From contig DASVQI010000006.1 in the NCBI GenBank assembly GCA_036389255.1, forward strand, positions 1 through 64,000: 64,000 nucleotides of DNA, given 5' to 3'. The notes beneath the pieces were generated by a model. The model was given only the letters and a program-made list of their open reading frames with translations, had not been told where the DNA came from and ran no database searches. Source of the DNA: JACVRN01 sp036389255. Its GTDB lineage: Bacteria > Acidobacteriota > Blastocatellia > Pyrinomonadales > Pyrinomonadaceae. Shown here in pieces: positions 7,920 to 16,934 of the stretch (positions are counted from its first letter, which is position 1; each line of letters opens with the position of its first letter). Both the position numbers and the translations under genes were made by a program.

Positions 7920-9791
7920 CTACAGAGCGTTGGCCCCGGCTTCAGCCAGCTTGCCGGTTGATTCGGGGCTCTTGCCTTTGCCAAGCCAGCGCCGGGCGGA
8001 ATCTATCAGGACTATAATGGCCGCAAGCATCAGTATCCCTGTGAGCGAGACGTTTATGTAGCCCTGCACCGCCGTCTCGGGTTTTTGAGCGAGCGGCCAG
8101 AAGTTGTCCGTGATGGATTGCCAGCCTGCCACGAGCGTCGTGATGGCTACGAAGCAGAGCGGCACAATCGTCACCCAACTGTAGCGGGCGCGGCCCATGT
8201 TGATGATGATGGTCGTCGCCACGCAGAGCGCCACGGAGGCCAGAAGCTGGTTGGCTATGCCGAACATGGGCCAGATGGTAGAAATCGAGCCCGACCAGAT
8301 GAAGGCGGCCCAGCCGCCGACCACCAGCGCCGTCGTCACGACAGAGCCGGGCAGCCAGTTCGGCTCCTCGAACTTCCTGTAGAATCTGCCGCCGAACTCT
8401 CCCACCAGAAAGCGTGCGACCCGCGTGCCCGTATCAATCGTGGTCAGGATAAAGAGCGCCTCGAACATTATGGCGAAGTGATACCAGTACTTCATGAAGC
8501 CAGAGAGAAAGGGTATGCCGTCGAAGATTTTGGCTATGCCGAGGGCCAGAGTCACCGCGCCGCCCGTGCGACCGCGCAGGTTCTTTTCGCCCGACTCGGC
8601 TTCGAGCCGGTCAATCTCCTTCGGCTGAAGGTCGAAGCCCTGCTGCGTGTGCGCGTCCACCATCTGAACGTATGCGGCCCTTTGTGCGTCCGTCTTCTGC
8701 GCCGTGTTGATGGCGAAATAGTCGCCGGGGAAGAGCGACGTTGCAGCAATCAGAGCCACCACGCCGACTACGCCTTCCATAAGCATCCCGCCGTAGCCAA
8801 TCATGCGCGCGTCTGTCTCCTTCGCAATCATCTTCGGCGTTGTGCCCGAAGAGATGAGCGCGTGAAAGCCGCTAATTGCGCCGCACGCTATCGTGATAAA
8901 GACGAACGGATAGACCTTGCCCGGAATCACAGGCCCGCCCCCGGCCACGAACGGCGTCCACGCGGGCATGTTCAAGGTCGGGTGAACCAGAATTACGCCT
9001 ATGATGAGAAAAGCAATCGTTCCGATTTTCAGATAGGACGAGAGATAGTCGCGCGGGCACAAGAGCATCCAGACGGGAAGCACAGAAGCTATGAAGCCGT
9101 AGGCGGCCATCAGCAGGATGATTGTGTTGCGCGAAAAAGTGAAGCTACCGGCCCAGCCGGATTCCGCTATGCGTCCTCCCAGAAAGACTGCCAGCAGCAG
9201 GCCGACCACGCCTATGATGCTCGCCTCTGCAATCCGGCCCGGCCTTATGCGGTACATGTAAAGGCCCATCAGCAGGGCTAGCGGAATCGTGAAGCCGACG
9301 GTAAAGGTTCCCCAAGGAGATTCGGCCAGCGCGTTGACGACCACGAGGCCGAGGCCCGCGAGAGCAATGACGACGATGAAGAGGATTGCTACACCCGCGA
9401 CAAGGCCCGAAAGCGGGCTAATCTCCGTGCGCGCAATCTCCGCCAGCGATTTTCCGCGACGGCGTATGCTCGCCACCAGAATCATGAAGTCGTGTACAGC
9501 GCCGCCCAGACAGACGCCTATCACCAGCCACAAAAGCCCCGGCAGAAAACCGAACTGCGCCGCCAGCACAGGCCCGACGAGCGGCCCTGCCCCGGAGATG
9601 GCCGCGAAGTGATGGCCGAACAGCACCCACTTGTTCGTGGGATAATAGTTGTGCCCGTCGTACATGGTCTTTGACGGCACGGGGCGCGTATCGTCCAGCG
9701 TTAAAACCCGCGCCGCGATAAAGGCAGAGTAGTAGCGGTACGCAATCGCCATCAGGCACAGCGCGCCGAGGATAATCGGTAATGCGTTCAT
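7920..9791 (-). CDS. cstA: Carbon starvation protein A family transporter
   Basis: The 623-residue polytopic membrane protein belongs to the CstA family, whose members import peptides or pyruvate under carbon limitation. It begins with a hydrophobic helix, then the conserved YDGHNYYPTNKWVLFGHHFAAISGAGPLVGPVLAAQFG region. It continues with about 15 or more hydrophobic segments to a short charged tail. Length is in the family range. No CstA-associated response regulator or BtsS-like sensor lies next to it. Long reading frames on the opposite strand here are shadows of its biased codon use. Confidence 0.95.
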   Translation of the reverse strand: MNALPIILGALCLMAIAYRYYSAFIAARVLTLDDTRPVPSKTMYDGHNYYPTNKWVLFGHHFAAISGAGPLVGPVLAAQFGFLPGLLWLVIGVCLGGAVHDFMILVASIRRRGKSLAEIARTEISPLSGLVAGVAILFIVVIALAGLGLVVVNALAESPWGTFTVGFTIPLALLMGLYMYRIRPGRIAEASIIGVVGLLLAVFLGGRIAESGWAGSFTFSRNTIILLMAAYGFIASVLPVWMLLCPRDYLSSYLKIGTIAFLIIGVILVHPTLNMPAWTPFVAGGGPVIPGKVYPFVFITIACGAISGFHALISSGTTPKMIAKETDARMIGYGGMLMEGVVGVVALIAATSLFPGDYFAINTAQKTDAQRAAYVQMVDAHTQQGFDLQPKEIDRLEAESGEKNLRGRTGGAVTLALGIAKIFDGIPFLSGFMKYWYHFAIMFEALFILTTIDTGTRVARFLVGEFGGRFYRKFEEPNWLPGSVVTTALVVGGWAAFIWSGSISTIWPMFGIANQLLASVALCVATTIIINMGRARYSWVTIVPLCFVAITTLVAGWQSITDNFWPLAQKPETAVQGYINVSLTGILMLAAIIVLIDSARRWLGKGKSPESTGKLAEAGANAL

Positions 9792-10158
9792 CTCTCTTTA
9801 GTCTCCTGAAGGGAGCGTGTGTGGTGTAGCGGACGCCTTGACAGGCATAGATAATATTCACCTTTTTCGAATTTGCGAAGCCGCAGGTCGCCTACGCCCG
9901 CTCGTGACAGAAATTTAAATTGCTTTTCCCCGGACAGAACGGTTAAGCTCGCGCGATACATGAGGTAAACTCTCCGATTGGCAAGCACCGACTCTTACCG
10001 GCGACTCTAATGACCATCAAATGCCGGACAGCGCTTGCAAAGCTTCATTATGCTGGGCCCGGCAGATTGACCATACAAGCTATAAAGACAATGAGACGCG
10101 CCATAGAAAAGCCCTGCGGCAGTAGAACAGATAAACGCGCGGAGAGGCAATTCCAGAC
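9792..10158. other. Divergent intergenic region without visible gene
   Basis: This 367-base gap separates the divergent cstA and TPR-regulator genes and should hold both promoters. I find TTGACA near 9838 and TTGACC near 10067, but neither has a -10 box at a normal distance. No open frame, strong hairpin or heptad repeat stands out. Confidence 0.5.
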
Positions 10159-11892
10159 ATGCCCTTAGTGGCCGAGCTGCAAAGACAGATAGACGACCCG
10201 GCTCTGACCCGTCCTTTACGGGCTAGGCTTCGCTGCCGGCTGGCGAAGGAGTTGGAGGAGCGCGGAGATTACGAGGCCGCGCGCAGGGCCATGGGCGAGT
10301 TGTGGCGGCAGATAGGCGAACGCCCCGGTCTGGATAATCTGGACAGGCATACGGCTGCTGAAGTCCTTATGCGCGCAGGGTCGCTCACGGGCTGGATAGG
10401 CGGCACGAGACAGATTGAAGGCGCGCAGGAGATAGCCAAAGACCTCATTAGCGAAAGCATAGCTCTCTTTGAAGAACTAGGTGACCTTGAGAAGGTCTGC
10501 GAAGCTCAGGTAGACCTCTCCGTCTGCTACTGGCGCGAGGGAGCGTTTGACGAAGCCCGCGTGCTGCTCGGAAACGTGCCCGCTCGCCTCGCCGGCAGAG
10601 GCAGCAAGCAGGAGGTCAGGGCATGGCTGATGCTTTCCATCATAGAGAGGGCCGCCAACCGCGATTACGACTCGCTCAGAATACTGCTGGACACAGCGCC
10701 CCTGTTTGAGTCCAGCGACAGCCACGCGCTCAAAGGAGCATTTCATAACCAGCTCGGCATGGTCTTGAAAAGCCTTGGCTCGGCCGAGCATCGCAGCGAT
10801 TACATAGACCGCTCGCTGATTGAATACGCAGCCGCCAGCTACCACTTCGGACAGGCCGGCCACGTGCGCTTTCGTGCCGTGGTCGAAAACAACCTGGGCT
10901 ATCTCTTCCTTAAAGGTAACAGGTACAGGGAGGCGCACGAGCACTTAGACCGAGCGCAGAGACTCTTCGTCAGTCTCAAGGACGAGGGCAGAATAGCGCA
11001 GGTGAACGACACACGCGCCCGCGCATTTCTGGCCGAGGGTAGAAACCATGAAGCCGAAAGAGTTTCACGCGCTGCCGTGCGCACGCTGGAAAAGGGCGAC
11101 GGGCTGGTAATCCTCGCTGAGGCTTTGAGGACTCACGGCATAGCGCTGGCTCGTGTCAGCAGGCAAGAAGAATCGAACGCGGCGCTCGTGCGTGCCTGCG
11201 AGCTTGCGGAGCGCGCGGGCGATAGGGAGAGCGCGGGACTCGCCTCGCTCACGATTATAGAAGAACTCGCAGAGCATCTGACGGACACGCGTATGCGGTC
11301 TTTGTATGACCGCGCGGACGAGCTTCTGGCCGATTCGCAGAACGTAGAGACGCTCAGTCGTCTACGCGCCTGTGCGCGCGAAGTTATGTTGCGTGTGCCC
11401 GCCCCGCCCCCGACCGGGCGGCCCGAAGACGTTTCCGCTCTCGCCACGCAATTTATAAGAGAGCTGGCAGGGCTACGCGGCGAGCGCGTAAGGTTCGAGC
11501 CCGCCCTCGAAGCCTTGAGAAAGCTCTGGCTCGAAGGCAACGCGCCAGAGCTTCGCGCGCTTTTGGAAAGCGCCGTCCTCGGCGCTGAAAGCGGTACTGT
11601 CATCACGAAGGAGGTCGTCGAAGTCCTGTCTATGAGGCGTGCTGGCTCGGCCTCGCCCGTGAATCCGTGGCATGGGTGCTCGCTCAGGAAAGAAGTTCTG
11701 AGCTTTGAAAGCAGCTTAGTCAAACGCGCCCTCAAAGCCGCAGGAGGCAGCGTGACCCGTGCGGCACGACTGCTGGGCATTACACACCAGCGCCTCTGCG
11801 CCATGCTTCACGGCAGACACAAAAATTTGCTCCTTGCAAAAAAAGCTACGCGCTCGCACAAGCGTACTGTTATTAGTGAGATAGAGCCGTAA
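10159..11892 (+). CDS. TPR-repeat protein with C-terminal Fis-type HTH
   Basis: The protein has 577 residues. From about residue 20 to 400 it consists of degenerate TPR helices (for example EARRAMGELWRQIG, AHEHLDRAQRLFVSL, AERVSRAAVRTLEKGDG). The C terminus carries a Fis-like helix-turn-helix around residues 515-555 (LVKRALKAAGGSVTRAARLLGI). This pairing suggests a cytoplasmic transcription factor whose TPR part binds a partner or peptide. No receiver or AAA+ domain is present, so it is not a sigma-54 activator. Target genes are unknown; divergent cstA is the nearest candidate. Confidence 0.8.
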   Translation: MPLVAELQRQIDDPALTRPLRARLRCRLAKELEERGDYEAARRAMGELWRQIGERPGLDNLDRHTAAEVLMRAGSLTGWIGGTRQIEGAQEIAKDLISESIALFEELGDLEKVCEAQVDLSVCYWREGAFDEARVLLGNVPARLAGRGSKQEVRAWLMLSIIERAANRDYDSLRILLDTAPLFESSDSHALKGAFHNQLGMVLKSLGSAEHRSDYIDRSLIEYAAASYHFGQAGHVRFRAVVENNLGYLFLKGNRYREAHEHLDRAQRLFVSLKDEGRIAQVNDTRARAFLAEGRNHEAERVSRAAVRTLEKGDGLVILAEALRTHGIALARVSRQEESNAALVRACELAERAGDRESAGLASLTIIEELAEHLTDTRMRSLYDRADELLADSQNVETLSRLRACAREVMLRVPAPPPTGRPEDVSALATQFIRELAGLRGERVRFEPALEALRKLWLEGNAPELRALLESAVLGAESGTVITKEVVEVLSMRRAGSASPVNPWHGCSLRKEVLSFESSLVKRALKAAGGSVTRAARLLGITHQRLCAMLHGRHKNLLLAKKATRSHKRTVISEIEP

Positions 11893-12017
11893 GTGGTGCG
11901 CCCGCGTGTCAAATATCCCCGCCTGAAAAGAAGCCTCTTCTTTAAATAGCCAGTATTTTAGCGCCTGCGCGCCAGTGGCCCGGTTTATGCAGGCAACTGC
12001 CGGCAGAGCACCTCATA

Positions 12018-12392
12018 ATGCTTATAGCCGCACTCCGTTTGGAGCGCATGAACCCAAGAGTTCAGAAGGTCGTACACCTCATCCAAAAAGACTTGGGCCG
12101 GAAGGTTACTCTCACTGAGATGGCGCGGTCTGTGGGGCTGTCTGTCGAACACCTGCGCGAGCTGTTCAAATCCGAGATAGGAATGACGCCCATACAGTAC
12201 CAGAAGAGGCTGCGCCTGCTGGAAGCCAAGCGTCTTCTGGAGGACACTTTTCTGAACGTGCAGGAGATAGTGGTGCGGGTCGGACTGAGCGACGACAGCC
12301 ACTTCGTGCGCGACTTCAAGAAGCTCTACGGCCTCACTCCGGCACAATACAGAGCCCGCTATCAACAGATGGAGAAGGAAAAAAGAGAATAG
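12018..12392 (+). CDS. Minimal AraC-family DNA-binding protein
   Basis: The 124-residue protein is essentially the AraC/XylS DNA-binding domain alone. It has a first HTH (VTLTEMARSVGLSVEHLRELF) and a second HTH with the family signature (VQEIVVRVGLSDDSHFVRDFKKLYGLTPAQYR). There is no ligand-binding or dimerisation domain, so activity may depend on its level, as for MarA/SoxS-type regulators. ATG at 12018 is taken; a second ATG at 12048 would remove ten residues. Confidence 0.88.
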   Translation: MLIAALRLERMNPRVQKVVHLIQKDLGRKVTLTEMARSVGLSVEHLRELFKSEIGMTPIQYQKRLRLLEAKRLLEDTFLNVQEIVVRVGLSDDSHFVRDFKKLYGLTPAQYRARYQQMEKEKRE

Positions 12393-12520
12393 TTATGAAA
12401 ATCCCCGAATCGGCCAATAAATCCTCGGTTTGGCCAATAGAATGTTGTTGACGGCAAGAGGAAGCTACTTTAATTTACACGAGTTCATTGAAGACTCCTT
12501 CTGAGCATGAAGGTGCATAG

Positions 12521-12555
12521 CGAATGGGATGCAGGTAAGAATTGCATCCCATTCG
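12521..12555. repeat. Perfect 13-bp inverted repeat
   Basis: CGAATGGGATGCA and TGCATCCCATTCG form a perfect stem around a 9-base loop, followed on the plus strand by TAAAAAAAG. It lies in the 506-base gap (12393-12898) between the AraC gene and the convergent lysine-dehydrogenase-like gene. It could be the AraC terminator, but there is no T-run in that direction. Confidence 0.5.
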
Positions 12556-12644
12556 TAAAAAAAGTTCGCTTCAGAACTTTTAACCCGAGTGACGGAATAA
12601 ACACCTCGAACTTCTCCGGCACTCTCTTTCAAAGCTTTAATCTG

Positions 12645-12822
12645 ATGTAAACGCGGCGGTCGGGGGAAATAGAGCCTAGACCGCATGGCCGCAGGTCTGC
12701 GCTCTCGGGCGACCGCCGCGTTTACTCAAGCCACTCCTTCGCTTGAGGCGCAAGCGAGGGGGGCAGCCGGGCCGCCCGTGGGTTAGATGAGGTGCTTGCG
12801 GGCGGCTCGGTATGAGTAAAGC
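12645..12822. ncRNA. Highly structured intergenic region, possible RNA
   Basis: A 16-bp perfect inverted repeat (GTAAACGCGGCGGTCG at 12647-12662, its complement at 12710-12725) encloses a smaller stem (AGACC...GGTCT). Two more hairpins follow: CGCTTG/CAAGCG near 12743-12758, and GGGCCGCCCG with CGGGCGGCTCGG near 12768-12811. TTTACTC (12721) and GAGTAAA (12813) can close the second half. No open frame explains it. The density of stems fits a structured RNA or a small palindromic mobile element. Strand and function are not known. Confidence 0.35.
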
Positions 12823-12830
12823 CTCAAGTT

Positions 12831-12889
12831 CCAAGTCCCACGTCCCAAGTTAGAAGACTATTTCTTCTGACTTGGGACGTGGGACTTGG
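12831..12889. repeat. Heptad hairpin (CCAAGTCCCACGTCCCAAGT)
   Basis: The 26-base arms (12831-12856 and 12864-12889) pair with one mismatch. The arms are built of 7-bp units of the form AAGTCCC/ACGTCCC/AAGT. A related single-arm version (TTCCAAGTCTCGTATCCCAA) is at 54414-54450. It ends ten bases from the stop of the minus-strand dehydrogenase gene and probably acts as its terminator. Confidence 0.75.
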
Positions 12890-12898
12890 CATTTCGGC

Positions 12899-14050
12899 TT
12901 ATTCTGTGGTCATGGTGATTTCAATGTTTCGTCTGGCCAGTTCTCTGACGAAGGATTCTGGGGGCACGCAGCGTTCCTGCGGGATTGCGCCCTTTTCTAG
13001 AGTCTCTCCGCGCGCCATCATCTGCGCGATGATGGAGGCAGGGAAGCTGGTCGTGCGCTGCATGGCGGAGAGGCCCGTCGCTTCGTCAAAGCGGTCAATG
13101 ACGTAGTAGCGAAGCGTCTCCGGGCTGCTTTTGCCCACAGGTAGCCCGCGAAACTCCACCAGAATCAGAACCACGTCCGGCTCGTCCGCAGGAAGATGGC
13201 GAAGGAGCATCTCGCCAAGCAGCCGGCGTGGGCTGACGCGTGCGCCATCCACCTCAATAGCTTCGCTTGAGCAAAGGCCGAGGTTTATAAGGAGCCTGAA
13301 TTTTTCGCAGTGGCCCGGATAGCGAATCGTCTTGTAATCAAGCTCGCGCACGCTGTTCAGGAATGTCTCGGGCAGCGTGGAGGTGCCGCCCGAAGTCTGA
13401 AAAGCCTCCAATTCCTCAAAGGGCGCGGGAAAGCTCAGGCTCTCTATCTCCGTCATGGAATCTATCTCCACGATTCTTCCATCACGTATCACGCGTGCGC
13501 GCTCTATGTACTCGTTGATTAAGCCTTCCACGGAAAATACTATCTGGTAGTTGAGCGGCGGGCGGGGTGCCTGCGGAAGTCCGCCGACGCGTATGTGTAT
13601 CTCTTCCAGCTTTTCAAAGCGGGCCGCGCCGTGTGCTGCCAGCACGGATACCATTCCGGGCGCCAGACCGCAATCGGGAATGATGTTAATGCCTGCGCGC
13701 TTTGCCTCTTCATCCAGCGCAAGCTCGCTAGCCACGACCGCGTTGTTTCCGCCCAAGTCGCAGAAGTTTACGCCAGCTTCAATCGCTGCCCGAGCGAGCT
13801 GAAGGTTGTAGCTATAGACCACGCAGCTAATAGCAGCGTCATGGCCGCGCATAAGCTCCACGACCTGCTCATGATTAGCGACGTCCACCTGTGCCGCCCG
13901 CACGCGCGCGTGTCCTATGGTCTGAACGACTGCGCGCGCGCGTTCTAAATCCAGATCAGCGACCGTCACGCTCTCGCAGTCGGAATTGTGGGCCATGTCA
14001 AAGGCTGCGCCCAACCCCATGCGGCCAGCGCCGAGCACCAGAATCTTCAT
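12899..14050 (-). CDS. Saccharopine dehydrogenase-like / lysine 6-dehydrogenase family enzyme
   Basis: The 383-residue protein opens with a Rossmann dinucleotide-binding motif (MKILVLGAGRMGLGAAFDMA) and then VTVADLDLERA at the ribose-binding acidic end. The segments INIIPDCGLAPGMVSVLAAHG and the C-terminal RYYVIDRFDEATGLSAMQRTT fit the saccharopine dehydrogenase/reductase superfamily, closest by feel to lysine 6-dehydrogenase. The reaction would be NAD(P)-dependent oxidation of lysine or a related amino acid. It is 12 bases downstream of an amino-acid permease gene on the same strand, which supports a role in amino-acid catabolism. Exact substrate is not certain. Confidence 0.82.
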   Translation of the reverse strand: MKILVLGAGRMGLGAAFDMAHNSDCESVTVADLDLERARAVVQTIGHARVRAAQVDVANHEQVVELMRGHDAAISCVVYSYNLQLARAAIEAGVNFCDLGGNNAVVASELALDEEAKRAGINIIPDCGLAPGMVSVLAAHGAARFEKLEEIHIRVGGLPQAPRPPLNYQIVFSVEGLINEYIERARVIRDGRIVEIDSMTEIESLSFPAPFEELEAFQTSGGTSTLPETFLNSVRELDYKTIRYPGHCEKFRLLINLGLCSSEAIEVDGARVSPRRLLGEMLLRHLPADEPDVVLILVEFRGLPVGKSSPETLRYYVIDRFDEATGLSAMQRTTSFPASIIAQMMARGETLEKGAIPQERCVPPESFVRELARRNIEITMTTE

Positions 14051-14062
14051 GCTCTGACTCTC

Positions 14063-15820
14063 CTACCTATCCGCGCGCCCATTGTCCGGCACGCCCGAAG
14101 AGCCTCCCACGAACCAGCCAATGACGCCAAGCACAAGGCCGATGCCTATGAATACTAGGCCGTAAAGAGCGCGGCCGTGACGCTCTGTGGCTGCGTCCAT
14201 AGCCTCGCTGATGAGCGATGCCGGGCCAAGGTCGTGCGGGATTGTGAAGAGCCCTATGGCTACGAGCAGAAAGCCCAGCGCAGAAATCTTCAGCCCGATA
14301 GGCGTCTTCTGCGGGCGGCCCACTTGGCGGCCTATGCTGCTGCGCGTGTAGCCGTAGGAGAGATAGATGGAGAGGCCGAGCACCAGCCATCCTATGAATC
14401 GCCACCACGACGCGGGCGGCAGATAGTACATGAGAAAGACGCACGACACCGCGCCAAGCAGAGGCAGGAACCACATGCCGCCCGGCACACGGAAGGGACG
14501 AGCGCGGTTAGGGTCTTTGATTCGGAGTATGGGGATTCCTATGCAGACAAGCACAAAGGCAAAGAGCGTCCCTATGTTCGTCAGGTCAACCATCTCGTCA
14601 ATGCTCGCCACGGCTGCGAAGCCGCCCACGAGCACGCCGGTTATGATGGTCGTTACGTGCGGCGTCTTAAAGCGCGGGTGCACGCTTGCGAAGACCGACG
14701 GCAGCAGCCCGTCGCGCGCCATTGAGAAGAAGATTCGCGGCTGGCCCAATTGAAAGACGAGCAGCACTGCCGTATGCGCGACCACTGAGCCGAAGGCCAC
14801 GACCGTCTGCGGCCACGTAGTCCCCGTCGGCGCTACGTGGTCGAGCGCCATCGTCAACGGCTCAGCCTGCTCGGTCGAGAGCCTCTGTACAAGCTCGTTG
14901 TAGGGGAGTATTCCTGTGAAGACCGCAGCGATGATGACATAGAAGACTGTGCAGATTAAGAGCGAGGCGATGATGCCTATAGGCAGGTCGCGCGAGGGGT
15001 TCTTCGTCTCCTCCGCCACGGTCGAGACGGCATCGAAGCCTATGTAGGCGAAGAAGACTACGGCAGCGCCCGCAAGAGTTCCTCCCCAGCCGCGCGGCTG
15101 AAAGGGAACCCAGTTGGTGGCCATCTTCGACGGCGACACGAAGTAAAAGGCCGCGCCCATGAAGAAGAGCAGCACCAGAATCTTTATCAACACCATCCCC
15201 GCGTTGAACTCCGCAGACTCCTTTATGCCCCAGACGAGGACGATGGTGATGAACGCCACGATTAGAAAGGCCAGCAGGTTGAAGACAATCGGGTATCCGA
15301 ACAGGTGCGGCGCGCTTTCATACAGCCCCGGAATCTTTGCCGCCGTGCGGTAGTCCGTAGAGAGCCACTGCGGGATGTTTATCCCCAAGCCCTCCATCAG
15401 CGTTCGAAAATAGTTGGCCCAACTGATTGCCACGGCCACGTTCCCCACGGCGTATTCTATGATTAAGTCCCAGCCTATAATCCACGCCACCAACTCGCCC
15501 AGAGTCGAGTACGAATAGGTGTAGGCTGAGCCGGAGATGGGAACCATAGACGCCATCTCTGCGTAACAGAGGGCCGTGAAGGCACAGACTATGGCCGTGA
15601 TGACGAACGAGAGCATCAGCGACGGGCCTGCGCCGGGGCGCGCCGCGTCGCCTGCTGCGGCTGTGCCGACGGTTGCGAAGATGCCTGCGCCGATGATTGC
15701 GCCGATGCCCAGCAGCGTGACGTTGATGGGGCCGAGCGTGCGCTTTAAGGCGAACTGCGGGCCTCCGGCTGCGGCCATGATGTCGTCAAGATTTTTGGTG
15801 CGAAAGAGTCCTCGAAGCAA
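14063..15820 (-). CDS. APC-superfamily amino acid permease
   Basis: This is a 585-residue membrane transporter with about 14 hydrophobic segments. The N terminus LKRTLGPINVTLLGIGAIIG and AGIFATVGTAAAGDAARPGAG give the conserved substrate-binding first helix of the APC family. YCYAEM-like and SGSAYTYSYSTLGEL motifs follow as in cationic amino-acid transporters of the YfnA/CAT group. Its downstream partner is a lysine-dehydrogenase-like enzyme, so basic amino-acid uptake is a reasonable guess. A heptad hairpin lies upstream between it and the divergent gene. Confidence 0.9.
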   Translation of the reverse strand: MLRGLFRTKNLDDIMAAAGGPQFALKRTLGPINVTLLGIGAIIGAGIFATVGTAAAGDAARPGAGPSLMLSFVITAIVCAFTALCYAEMASMVPISGSAYTYSYSTLGELVAWIIGWDLIIEYAVGNVAVAISWANYFRTLMEGLGINIPQWLSTDYRTAAKIPGLYESAPHLFGYPIVFNLLAFLIVAFITIVLVWGIKESAEFNAGMVLIKILVLLFFMGAAFYFVSPSKMATNWVPFQPRGWGGTLAGAAVVFFAYIGFDAVSTVAEETKNPSRDLPIGIIASLLICTVFYVIIAAVFTGILPYNELVQRLSTEQAEPLTMALDHVAPTGTTWPQTVVAFGSVVAHTAVLLVFQLGQPRIFFSMARDGLLPSVFASVHPRFKTPHVTTIITGVLVGGFAAVASIDEMVDLTNIGTLFAFVLVCIGIPILRIKDPNRARPFRVPGGMWFLPLLGAVSCVFLMYYLPPASWWRFIGWLVLGLSIYLSYGYTRSSIGRQVGRPQKTPIGLKISALGFLLVAIGLFTIPHDLGPASLISEAMDAATERHGRALYGLVFIGIGLVLGVIGWFVGGSSGVPDNGRADR

Positions 15821-15941
15821 AGTATGCCTCCAGCTCTGAGATTAGGATTGCGCTTTTACTAGGGGCGTACCGCCTCACGCGGGCGGCTGGCTTGAACGGG
15901 CGGAGTTTTACATAAGGGTGCGCGGCAAGTAAAGACAAAAG

Positions 15942-16036
15942 TGGGGGATGGGGGTTTAGGGGTTAGGGGATAGTAAAAGAAAAACAAGCTCTCTTTCTTT
16001 TCACCATCCCCCAACCCCTAAACCCCCATCCCCCAT
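15942..16036. repeat. Heptad hairpin with GTAAAAGAAA core
   Basis: The G-rich arm (GGGGGATGGGGGTTTAGGGG and onward) is complementary to the C-rich arm (CCATCCC, CCAACCC, CTAAACCC, CCATCCC). The units are close to 7 bp long. The centre reads GTAAAAGAAAAAC...CTCTTTCTTTTC. The arms and the core design match the elements at 18256-18348, 28052-28126, 50573-50661 and 53973-54045. It fills most of the 258-base gap between divergent genes. Confidence 0.85.
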
Positions 16037-16078
16037 CTTCCCCTTTTTACTTTTGCCTTATAGAATATCGAATCGCTC

Positions 16079-16822
16079 ATGAGTCGCTCGAAAAACTTTA
16101 CCGTCTACGAGAACTTGGACACGTCCTTCGTCAATCTGGGCGCGCTCCTGCGCTATCTTCAGCAGATGGATTTTACCGGGCGCGTGAGCGTTGATTTGGG
16201 CGACTACAAGGGGGAGATTCGGCTGCGCGCGGGCGAGCGCCCGCTTTGTAGAGAGCGGGACATGGCCACGGGACGCGAGGCCGAGGGCGAAGCGGCGATG
16301 CAAAGAATGCTGGTGCGCGCCCTTGAAGCCGGAGGAATAATCGGCGTCTACGCGGAAGACGAAGGAACTGCGTTTGAAGAATCGGGCGAGCCGGATGCAG
16401 GGACGGAGCTTCCCGAGCAGGAGTTTGACTGGCAGGGTTTGCTGCGCACGAGCGCAGACCTGATTGCGGCGGTTGAGCGGGCGGCGCGAAGCGCTGGCGC
16501 GAATTTCGATGCCATGTTTCGCGCGGCGCGGCTTGAGCTTGCCGACGACTACGAGTTTTTAGACCCGGGCGGCGGCAGGTTCCAGTACGCCAATAACGAA
16601 GTGGAGCTTCATTCAAGCCCCAGCCCGCGCGCCTTCGTCTCCGGCATCTGCGAGTCGCTGCGCCGCGTGGTCGAACGTCTGGCGGCGGGCGGCCGCTCGA
16701 CCAGCGTGCGCGAGCGCGTTGCGCTTGAGCTGGCGGTGCTGGCGCGGCGCAGAGGGCGACAGCTTGAATACTTCGGGCTCATGCCCCAGCTTGATCGCAT
16801 TGCCGGGACGAGAGTGATATAA
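16079..16822 (+). CDS. Conserved hypothetical protein with N-terminal DUF4388-like look
   Basis: I do not recognise this 247-residue cytoplasmic protein with certainty. The N terminus (NLGALLRYLQQMDFTGRVSVDLGDYKGEIRLRAGERPL) resembles the sheet-forming domain of DUF4388/PATAN-like proteins, which appear in gliding and signalling proteins. An acidic linker follows around residues 95-125. The C-terminal half is helical (SADLIAAVERAARSAGANFD, RAFVSGICESLRRVVERLA). No signal peptide, membrane segment or catalytic motif is visible. It precedes a GDT1-like gene but is separated from it by heptad repeats. Confidence 0.6.
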   Translation: MSRSKNFTVYENLDTSFVNLGALLRYLQQMDFTGRVSVDLGDYKGEIRLRAGERPLCRERDMATGREAEGEAAMQRMLVRALEAGGIIGVYAEDEGTAFEESGEPDAGTELPEQEFDWQGLLRTSADLIAAVERAARSAGANFDAMFRAARLELADDYEFLDPGGGRFQYANNEVELHSSPSPRAFVSGICESLRRVVERLAAGGRSTSVRERVALELAVLARRRGRQLEYFGLMPQLDRIAGTRVI

Positions 16823-16924
16823 AAGCTGTCAGCCGTAAGTCATCAGCTCTCAGCTTCTTTTCGTCGGTTCTGTTTTGATTGAAAGGTGCTCTCAAAGCAA
16901 TCTGCGATTGCCGATTGCTGGCAG
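16823..16924. repeat. Two short heptad repeat runs
   Basis: AGCTGTC/AGCCGTA/AGTCATC/AGCTCTC/AGCTTCT (16824-16858) is an exact run of 7-bp units and can fold on itself through AAGCTG and CAGCTT. A second run, GCAATCT/GCGATTG/CCGATTG/CTGGCAG, lies at 16897-16924. Both fill the gap between the hypothetical gene and the GDT1-like gene. Confidence 0.7.
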
Positions 16925-16934
16925 CTAAATTCTT

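Noticed and set aside
8085..9281. Long reading frame (about 398 codons) opposite cstA
   Set aside because: It lies wholly antisense to a well-supported transporter gene, is very rich in Arg/His, and shows no domain. It is a side effect of GC-rich codon use.
12465..12686. Small reading frame of about 73 codons on the minus strand
   Set aside because: It crosses a perfect hairpin and the structured region, has no ribosome-binding site and no protein-like pattern.
15942..16036. CRISPR array or phage attachment site in the repeat-rich gaps
   Set aside because: Repeats are short, degenerate and organised as hairpin arms without unique spacers, and there are no cas or integrase genes.
16173..16616. 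Minus-strand frame inside the hypothetical gene at 16079
   Set aside because: Composition is dominated by Arg, Pro and Ala as expected for a shadow frame; the plus-strand frame has balanced protein-like composition.
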